Positions 56,327 through 64,000 of a DNA stretch of 64,000 nt are shown one piece after another. The DNA lies in the NCBI RefSeq assembly GCF_036370855.1, contig NW_026991398.1:310001-374000 (forward strand). The letters run 5' to 3'. The position numbers were made by a program, and so were the translations under genes. Under the pieces are notes generated by a model. It ran no database searches. It was not told where the DNA came from and saw only the letters and a list, made by a program, of their open reading frames with translations. This DNA comes from Dromaius novaehollandiae. Lineage: Eukaryota > Chordata > Aves > Casuariiformes > Dromaiidae. The first letter of the stretch is position 1. Every line of letters starts with the position of its first letter.

Positions 56327-57010
56327 TGTTAAAAACATTGAACTGAAACTGTCTAGAGGTAGCCACTTAGCACAACTTCTCTAAAACTTGCTTAGCATGA
56401 GGAGCTAAATTTGCTGAAGCCTTAGGCCACACTTAGATAAAATAATGAACTTTTACCTAGTTCAGTAAAAAAGGGCCTCAGAGCTGGTTCAAGCTGGGAA
56501 GATGGAAGCTACAAGCAGTCTGCATTCCTGTGTCTCACACTCCGAAAGGGAGGATGTCAAGGCTTTGAAATAAGATGGGTGCAGGGCATCAGGACCTTGA
56601 GGGACAAAGCCTCCTCTTGCTGCTGGGGCAGTGTTAATTGTTACGGTTTGGAATCACTTCCTCCTCCTCAGGACCTTGAGAGAAAACAGTAGGACCCAAC
56701 AAGAAACGAAGGTACAACCGTCAGCAGAAACTGCAACAGTAAAGATAAGGGAGAAAAACAGCCTACCTAGGAACAAGGATGCAACCCAATAAGGAGCAGG
56801 AGACCCCAGACCTAAAAATTACTGTTGGTGTAAACTACTGCATGAGGGATGGGAAACTTAAGTTGAAAAAGTTATAATTGCCTAAGGATTTCTTTGGGGT
56901 CCCTCTCTGGAGGCACCCAGCTCAAGCTGTAATTACTGCACATGCGTAATTAAAATTTAATTATTTAATTTGCTTTGATTTGGCTCCGAACTTTTCTGAG
57001 GGAACCTTGG
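56327..57010. mobile_element. LTR-like sequence at the low end of the ERV
   Basis: It starts with TGTT exactly where the CR1 is cut. In plus direction the right part has AATTAAA, then TTGATTTGGCTCCGAAC, resembling the end of an LTR. It does not resemble the sequence at the other end of the ERV (62120 onward), so it may belong to a different element. The orientation is unsure. Confidence 0.3.
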
Positions 57011-57240
57011 GTCAGACCCTGTTATGGTGGCTGGCAAGCCTAACCTCCCATAACGCTTCCCATCCAGTGTTATTACAAATAGTTAAATTTACATCAACCA
57101 TAGATCTTAGGGTTAGTGTAACATTATTGCCTACTATCAGTCCTTGATCTCGTGCTATTACAGATGGTATTGCTCCTGTAACTGTAGTTCTAAAGATGGA
57201 TTTTGACTTACCTTCAATGTCTGAGTTGTTCCATGGGTAC
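57011..57240 (-). pseudogene. ERV env fragment
   Basis: An open stretch downstream of integrase with three closely spaced N-glycosylation motifs (NVT, NLT, NNT) and a Cys, as in a retroviral surface glycoprotein. Only this short piece remains; no transmembrane subunit, fusion peptide or membrane anchor is present before the sequence changes at about 57010. The env assignment rests on position and glycosylation sites, so it is moderate. Confidence 0.45.
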
Positions 57241-57344
57241 TGTGAAAAGGCGGAGCCTGTTAGAGACAGGCTTCAGGTGTACCTTCCAGTTATCGGTGTT
57301 CCCACGGTGACCAGGTAACACCACATTTTCCTGCAAGAGAAGAC

Positions 57345-58130
57345 ACTTAGGTCTTGCACATAATACAAGCCTCAGTTATGGTTAACTTACTCCTTTTACT
57401 GTCTACAGCATCCCATACTCCTTTTCCATGGTAAAACAAGAGAGTCACCCAGATTGATCCCTGAATTTGGCGCTTAACCACAACCTCATCTCCAGGATTT
57501 TGATAGGATTTTACTTCTCTTTTAACAGGAATTTGTACAGCTACTGACATGAATCCCTTATCTATGAGGCTTCCCATGGGAGTTTTTTGCTCATTTAGTC
57601 AATTTACAATTTTCCACAAATGGGATCCCCATTTAGAGGTATTCATGGATTGGCTCTTGGGTAGCTGTTATTTCAGTAATCCATTCCACCTTTCTACCAT
57701 CCCATTACTTTGAGGTCGATGAGGGAGATGGAAAGCCCATTGTACCCCATTTGAAGAACACCAAGTTTGCATTTCTTTATCCTTAAAATGTGATCCATTA
57801 TCAGACTGTATTTTTCGGGGCAAGGGAAAAGTGGCAAAACCCCTGTTGAAGCCAGCTACAGTTGATAGACCAGTTGCAGCTCAGGTGGGCTGCACATTCC
57901 CAATACCACTAATTATTTCTACTCCTGTGAGGATGTATTTTCTGCCTTCAGGTGTTCTCTTTAAGAGCCCAATATAATCTACTTGCCAAGTTTCCCAGAG
58001 TAGTTTACCTTCCCTGAGGTTGGCAAGCTCTTGTCCCTTTGACATGTACTGCAAGACTGTTTGACAAAAATGGCATGAATCTACAATTTGCTTTGCCAGA
58101 GCTTTTGTCACAGGCCACCCTCTCCTTGCA
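57345..58130 (-). pseudogene. ERV integrase
   Basis: In order: a zinc-binding remnant (CHFCQ near 58070), the start of the catalytic core (WQVDYIG near 57985, first Asp), QSDNGSHF near 57800 (second Asp), NGMVERWNG near 57695 (Glu), and a C-terminal domain with PGDEVVVKR. Exactly 35 residues separate the second Asp from the Glu, the DD35E spacing. A stop at 57881 and others break it, so no active enzyme is made. Confidence 0.85.
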
Positions 58131-58139
58131 GCCTGTTGA

Positions 58140-59011
58140 AATCAATCATAGCTCCCAGTGTGTCCTAGCCATTTGTGTAACCATTTGCCTAGCTGTTCTG
58201 CCTCAGCATTTTGTAATACATTGATTTTAGCCAGATGATCGGCTATCTGATTCCACTTTGCCTCAGGTTTTTTAGGTTTTTGGCAGGCAGATGCATGTCC
58301 TGTTGATATGTTTTTAGATTGAGCTATATCATAAATCTTTTCCCAGTGTGTTTTTCCCCATACGTTTCTACTATTTACTTGCCAATTTTTTTTTTCGGTC
58401 AGTTCCCCAGCCATTAGGTGGCACCAGCCCATATAGCATGAGTCTGTATAGGCACAAGCGGCTCCTTGCTCCAGGGCTATTTCCACTGCTCTGAGCTCTG
58501 CTAGCTGGGCCAAGCCATCCATTTCCTCTGTGAAAACTTTTTTGGTCTCTACGGATAGAGCTGTGGCTTTGCCTCTCCACTGCTTCCCTGTGCACTGGGC
58601 TCTCCCGTCTGTGAACCAGACTCCTGCTCTGGTCTTGCCGTCCCAGGGAGGGGCGGCGGTTATTGGGGAGGAGGACAGATGGGAGCACTCCACAGGCATC
58701 CCTGTTCAGTCTGCACTCTCCCATAATCTGTTTTCTTTATTTGTCCCATCACTTGTACACCACTAATGTATATACAAAGCCCATCCCTGCACTGTAGTCT
58801 TTTGTGCTACCCCTAGGGGTGAAGGTTTACCAGTTAAAATTTGTTTTAAAATAGGAATAAGCACACACAGTTTGATTTTCCTTTCTTGACTTAATGGCTC
58901 GGTAGTTAACAGCCCTTCATATGCTGCTAATAGCACTTTCTCAAATGGAGTGTAGTTCCCTTGCCATGGTTTAGAGCCAAAGGGAATAGAGTAATCCTTT
59001 CTACCTTGCAC
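58140..59011 (-). pseudogene. ERV RT connection and RNase H
   Basis: The part at 58763-59011 has NYTPFEKVLLAAYEGLL, the connection region. The RNase H domain lies in 58142-58699 with all four acidic positions visible: WFTDG, AELRAVE, YTDS and ADHLAK. A frameshift or stop separates it from the connection region, and a stop follows HTGSYD. Confidence 0.85.
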
Positions 59012-59199
59012 ATCTTGTTACCATAATCCTCACTGATATCCCTTATCACCTATGCCTTATTGCAGCATAAATGGGTGTGTGGGGTGGATCAGCCCCATAG
59101 ACTGGTAAGTAACAATTTCATCTTTTAAAGCATTTAAAGCTTCATGATGTTTTTGTTCCCAGTTCCATACCATGTTTTTCTTCAGCAAATCATACAAAG

Positions 59200-60374
59200 G
59201 TCCCACCAGAATATTGGATCCAGGAATGTGCGACCTCCCAAGCCCTCAAGTTCCTAATAAAGTCTGCAATTCTTTTTATATCAGAAGGGGCCGGAATATT
59301 TGGTATCTCTGTTAATACAGATTCTGGCACAGTTTTCCATCCTTCTATCCATCAAGTACCTAAAAATATAATCTCTTGATTTGGTCCTTGCTGTTTTGAG
59401 TCAGGAATGCAAATATTTAATTCTGGTAGGTGCTGGACAATAGCATCCATACTTTGGCAAACTGTTTCCTCATCTGGTCCTTTGATTAGAATACAATCTA
59501 TATTGTAAAATTGTTACTTCAGGTAGGAGGAGAACTGATTCTAGTTCTTTAGCTAAAATAGCATGGGCAATGGTGGGGCTATGTTTAAAACCTTGGGGTA
59601 GGCGATTAAAGACATATTGTATGCCACACCAAGTAAAAGCAAATTCTGGGTTCTCTTGCTCTTGTATTGGGATCATAAAGAACATATCTTTTATACCTAA
59701 CATTCTCATCCACAGAAAAGCACATTCATTTATTGTATTAACTATATTATTGTATTAAGTATATCTACTATGCTAGGAACAGTGGCTGTTAAAGGGCCGG
59801 TTGCTTTATTTAAAGCCCTATAGTTAATAATTAGGTGCCATGTCCTGTCTGTCTTTTTAACAGGCCATATTGGGCTGTTATATGGTAAATGGGTTTTTTC
59901 TATAATACTCACTTGCTCTAATTGTTTGACTAATTCTGTCACAAGTTTTATGGCAGGAGCAGGTAGCTTACACTGAGGAATGTTAACTGGTTTGCTGTTA
60001 GGCACAAGTGAGGCTATTTGTAGGAGATTCATAGGCTTGATCATATGGAGATTAGTTTTTCTTGTAACTGGAGGACTACCAATTTCCCATTTACCCCAGC
60101 TGTCTATCCAAGACTCTCTCTTCAGAATATCCATTCCTGGAATACTCATTTTGCCCGATAACAACAAGGGTCGTATGGTATATCCATTTGGCAATATTAA
60201 TTTAGCCCTTACAACTGGATAGTTGTTAATCGTGCCATTAACGCCTGCTACTGAAACTGCTTGTTTCTTTAAAGGAGCTTTACCTTCATAGGTATGCTGA
60301 TCTATCATTGAAACTTGTGCTTCTGTATCAGTCAAAAATGTTGTGGCATACTTATCATTTATAGCGACCAACAT
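59200..60374 (-). pseudogene. ERV protease and reverse transcriptase
   Basis: The open frame 59742-60374 carries a retropepsin-like segment (TFLTDTEAQVSMID, where the family's active-site DTG reads DTE), then the RT start with PYNSPIWPVKK and INYRALNKA. The frame 59470-59709 continues with FAFTWCGIQY and RLPQGFKHSPTIAHA. At the YxDD active site (about 59492-59505) there is a frameshift, and the second Asp position is Cys. Further RT and thumb sequence to about 59200 is broken by stops. Protease and RT are therefore both dead. Confidence 0.88.
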
Positions 60375-61930
60375 TTCTGGACTCTGGTTCCGTGTAGCTG
60401 CCTTGGCGGCCGTGACCCAGACAGCAGAGCCGAGTCGGCTCCCCTATTTATTTGAATTGCTTTGTTCAAAGTGCTGAGTGATATCTTCTAGCTTCAAATG
60501 TAAGTAGGGAGCTGGTGTGGGTCCTGATCGCTGTGCTGGAGTTTCCCCTGATAATTGTTTTAGCAGTGCAGTTGGAAGACCATGCAGTAGCTGCCTCGTT
60601 AACCCTTTATCTAAGCATTTTCACCAGACAGGACTATTTTCCTTAGACACACCACCTAGAGAAATTTTACCTTTAGTATTTCTTGATTGGAATTGAGGGC
60701 GAGCGGTGTTGTTGCTGGGTTTAACCGTTTGTATGGTCCCAATCTTTACCTTAGAGCCTGACATTTCATATAAGGGTAAAGCAGACAGCATCTGCTGCAG
60801 AACCGTCTGCTACTGAGTATCTGCATCTATTCCTGTCATTGCAGAAAGAGCAAGCGGTACAAGTGCTGCTGTTGCTGCTCTAACTACAGGACACACACAC
60901 CCCCCGAATGGCATGGGATTGCCAAGGGTTAATCTTTGGGGGGCTGCCCATTCTGATCTACAGGCTCTGGTCTATCCAGCATGTCTGGGAGAGCAAATTT
61001 CAGCATGGCAGTTTGTAACTCCTGAGCACTCTCCCACAATCATTTATTCTTCCCACCCCTCTTGCTGGCAGGGAGCCGCCTGGCCCAGCACACAGTGCAG
61101 CCCCACAGGGAGTCAGCTTGCTTCAGTGTAGGGGTTTGTAGGAGAATCTCCGGTTCTAATACTAAACTTTGAGCCTCATCCATGGTGAGGGTAACCTGAT
61201 TTGCTCCTTTTCCCTATATATGGGCCATCCATTCTAGGGGTGTATCTCCTGCTTTAGCTGAAAACTTAGTTTGGAGATCAGTTAACTCCAAGGAAGTAAA
61301 ACCTCTTGCAGTTGTCTGAGGGGATGCATCTGCTGTTTGCTCGGTTTTTATCATAGGAGCAACTACTTTCATGTTACTTTGTTATCCCATGTCATTTGAA
61401 TCATTAACAGGAGGAGGATCAGGAGAATCAGAATCAAGCCAGATATCTCCTGACCGCTCGTCATCCTCAGTATACATTGTAGTCATTACTTTAACAGAGT
61501 CTATTTGAGTAGACCGCAGTAAGTGATCCCTACGTATGTGGGCATCAGCTATGATGTTGGGCTACAATTTTGCTTCTAAGAACCCATTCTGATTTTCTAT
61601 CTGTGTACATCTTGTTTTATACATCATGTTATCTTTTATAATTGTTTTTCTCTCTCACTTTAGCATGTTATTCTTACATATCTCCCTTTCTAACTTTTCC
61701 ACTATGCTCTCAAGCAACTTCCTAACAACCAGCAAAGGCCTGCTTTTGCCTTTCCTTTCCTCAATTTTTTAGAACTTTTCCATTTTTCAAATTCATCCCA
61801 AATATCACTGGGATCAGTACAGTGTTTTTCTACCCATGAAAAATACCAGATAGGATTTTTCCATCCCCTTTTTTCAAATTTATTGGCTATTGTTTTTCAA
61901 CCTTTGTTACTATTCCTAATGGTTTATACC
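60375..61930 (-). pseudogene. ERV gag remnants
   Basis: No long open frame is left. Short pieces show gag-like sequence in the expected position: WYFSWVEKHC near 61830 (matrix-like), LLESIVEKLEREICKNN near 61700 (coiled-coil-like), and SAQELQTAMLKFALPDMLD near 61000. I saw no intact CCHC knuckle. The assignment rests on position upstream of protease. Confidence 0.55.
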
Positions 61931-62119
61931 CTCTTTAATGATAGTGGTCCCATCTGCAGCCAGTCTTATCATTACCCTTTCCAACCAGCATGAGTCGCCT
62001 CTGTCAGGCTCTTATCTGCGACTGTAACCTTAAATCAGAAATCCTGGTATTGTCGAAATATTATCAATGCAGTAGAAAATATTCACCCTGAGGAATATCC
62101 TGTCCGTGACGCAAACTAG

Positions 62120-62870
62120 TGTCAGAGTCCAGTACTTTCTGACCAGGTTCTTTTAGATATTCCACACACAGAGAGTGCAATGTTTAATATAAAAGTTTGC
62201 TTTGAAGGTATTCAATGTTACACAGGATTTTTGATTTAGCAGAGTGATACAGCAATATACTGAAGTCACAGTGCAAGTGTATATACTTAGTATGAAATAC
62301 AGCAATTGCAATATACAGTTCAATCACAATACCAATGTGATTCCTATTACTGGACTCTACAATATGCTCACTGACTCAACACTGGGTGTCCCCCAGTCAC
62401 CAGACAGGAATATGTGGGTTGAAGCCAGTTCAAGCCCATTGCTCTCTTTGAAATTTCTTTGGTAGTTGTTCAAGTTTTATAGTCTATGTTGGGCTGAGCC
62501 ACATATACGTACACACCCACCCTCCATGTTGGCCTGGCTGTCTCAAGGAGAAACATTTATACCTGGTCCAATTAATGGCTATGGCTGCTTATCTAAAACC
62601 AAGGTCACCCTCCAGTCCCCTTTGTGTTGAGACAAAGTCAGTTCTCTGTGGAATAGCTGTGATTAATGAGCCACATCCTACATTATTCTTGAACTTCATG
62701 AGGCATCCCACCCTTTGAGTCTTCTCCCATTGTAGGGGTTGTTGGTCTGTCACAGGGCCCCAGCTAGAGCTTAAATGGAGTCCTCGGAGCACAGGGCAGA
62801 GGTTGCGCAAGGGCAGGTCCCAGGCGGGGCGTGGTCACAGCAGTTCAAGCCAATTAGTGCATCCAAGGCC
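62120..62870 (-). mobile_element. Putative 5' LTR of the ERV
   Basis: On the minus strand the sequence ends CTCTGACA at 62120, preceded by an ATTAAA poly(A)-like signal (about 62182-62187) and a GT-rich stretch, which is the expected R-U5 order just before gag. The outer boundary is not visible by eye, and no matching 3' LTR was found. Confidence 0.35.
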
Positions 62871-63599
62871 CTGACCCTCCTAAGGGAGATGCTTTGCCTG
62901 ACCTGCTATTCACAGACAAACCAGGAAAAACAGACGGGAGTGTGAAGACAGCAGCAGCCTTGGCTACAACAGCTGTTGGATGGTGGAGATCCAAATCTGC
63001 CCAGCAGCAGATTGCCTTGCTCAAGGCTCTGCATGGCAGGCTCCCACTTCACAGCCTTCTTCAGGCAGGGAAGTAACTGAGTGCAGGGCTCAACCAGACA
63101 AGCGTACTGACCAGCAGCTTGTTGGCATGGGACTGCTCCCTTTCATCACCCCTCCTCTCCATTTTCCCAAACGTCTTCCTCTCTCTTTCACCTGCATCCA
63201 CCCTCTTCCCTGCCTTTGGCAATTCTCCTGAACATCACAGCATAAGCTGTCACATTCCCACAGTCCCCTTAAAATATCCCAAGAGACATGCTACACATCC
63301 ACAAAACCCCCTCAAGTATTTCATGAAGTTTGCTTTTTCCCGAGAGACCAAGAATAATTTTGTCTCCTTGTGATCAGATACAAAGCCCTGCTTCACCCTC
63401 TCCAAAGTCATACTGGGGAGGTGCCTTCAATGTCCAACCATAAGTGACCTGAGAGGTCTGGTGTCTGTTACCGTCTCTGTTATATATTGCTCGTTAGTGT
63501 TTGTGTAACTGTGTGATTGTTTTTACTTTTGCAGTCTTGTCTTTGTCTTTCAAGTTCAATAACCATTCCCTACATATCCTTACAAACCACATGTCTTTG
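62871..63599. other. Spacer, no gene seen
   Basis: No recognisable coding or repeat content between the LTR-like sequence and the last CR1. Confidence 0.35.
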
Positions 63600-64000
63600 C
63601 CTGCTGGATTTCCGTACAAATGCCATGCAGTATTTTTATGAACATTGGGACAATAGGACAGAGAGCACTGTCAGCACATTCATGGATGATTCCAAATTGC
63701 AGGGAGCACTCGACACCTTGGAGGGCCAGCTCACTCTTCAGATGGACCTCAAAAAACTGCAGAATTTCATCTGACAGGAGTCTCATGAAATTCAGCCAAG
63801 GCAAGTTCAGTGTCCTTCATCTGGCTGGAATGACCCCAACAGCCCTATGCAAAAGTCTGTCTGGGGACCAACTGGTGAGAGAAGCTTTGCAGAAAATGAC
63901 ATGGTGCTCCTGGTGAGGAAGCTGAGAAGCAGTCAGTGCTGTGCACTGGTGGCAAAAGCCAACAGCCTGCTGGACTGTGTTAGTATGAATCCAGCCAGCA
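63600..64000 (+). mobile_element. CR1 LINE fragment, RT region, runs off the window
   Basis: The translation gives STFMDDSKLQGALDTLEGQ, the CR1 RT active-site block (FMDD in place of FADD), then KFSQGKFSVLHLAG and, at the end, LVAKANSLL-type sequence. Frame changes occur near 63770. Its 3' part lies beyond the window. Confidence 0.82.

Larger units (their letters stand above)
57011..62119 (-). mobile_element. Endogenous retrovirus, degraded internal region
   Basis: An old retroviral copy with the gene order gag, protease, RT, RNase H, integrase, env read on the minus strand. All frames carry stops or frameshifts. The RT (FAFTW, RLPQGFKHSPT) and integrase signatures resemble gamma- and ERVL-type avian elements, but the class cannot be fixed by eye. 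Parts are annotated separately. Confidence 0.9.

Noticed and set aside
1..64000. tRNA, rRNA or other structured RNA genes
   Set aside because: I looked for cloverleaf-type boxes and conserved RNA signatures by eye and found none I could support; a tRNAscan-SE or Infernal run would settle it.

Overview
The window looks like bird nuclear DNA. The evidence is twelve CR1-type LINE fragments, some with the classic CR1 3' end and ATTCTGTG tail, together with single-exon OR14-like (avian gamma-c type) olfactory receptor genes and a decayed avian-type endogenous retrovirus. There is no prokaryotic organisation. It reads as a gene-poor, highly duplicated olfactory-receptor neighbourhood, such as a subtelomeric, microchromosomal or sex-chromosome segment. 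The species cannot be named from the sequence.

Layout. 1-9.2 kb: an intact OR14-like receptor on the minus strand (2009-2944), its duplicated flanks, and a CR1. 9.2-13.6 kb: a duplicated block with a GC-rich, CCAAT/GC-box island, followed by an array of a 64-bp satellite and a probable LTR. 13.6-19.9 kb: remnants of a second type of OR cut off by a CR1, then an inverted OR14-like copy on the plus strand broken by a 2-base deletion (16328-17252). 19.9-32.2 kb: a second intact OR14-like receptor on the minus strand (22249-23184) with the same flanks, another copy of the OR/CR1 remnant, and a long CR1. 33.3-37.0 kb: a large 64-bp satellite array, mostly in minus orientation and flipping near 36.79 kb. 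37-39.1 kb: exon-like remnants of an unidentified gene, then a CR1 fragment. 39.1-43.6 kb: further copies of the flank, island and satellite. 44-53.5 kb: a three-copy 0.45-kb repeat, another satellite array (49.9-51.1 kb), a minus-strand CR1 and a second copy of the unidentified exons. 54.1-56.3 kb: an inverted copy of the flanking block. 56.3-62.9 kb: a broken retrovirus on the minus strand with gag, protease, RT, RNase H, integrase and env traces. 63.6 kb to the end: another CR1.

Only two protein-coding genes look functional, both single-exon odorant receptors. They would act singly in olfactory neurons rather than as a pathway. Almost everything else is explained by repeated segmental duplication of a few modules (OR plus 3' flank, block A2, block B, the island-satellite block), later mixed by CR1 and LTR insertion, deletion and inversion. 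The most unusual feature is the 64-bp satellite. It carries an AGGTCA nuclear-receptor-like half-site in each unit, it directly follows the GC-rich island in both duplicates, and it occurs in opposite orientations. All block boundaries were read by eye and are approximate.
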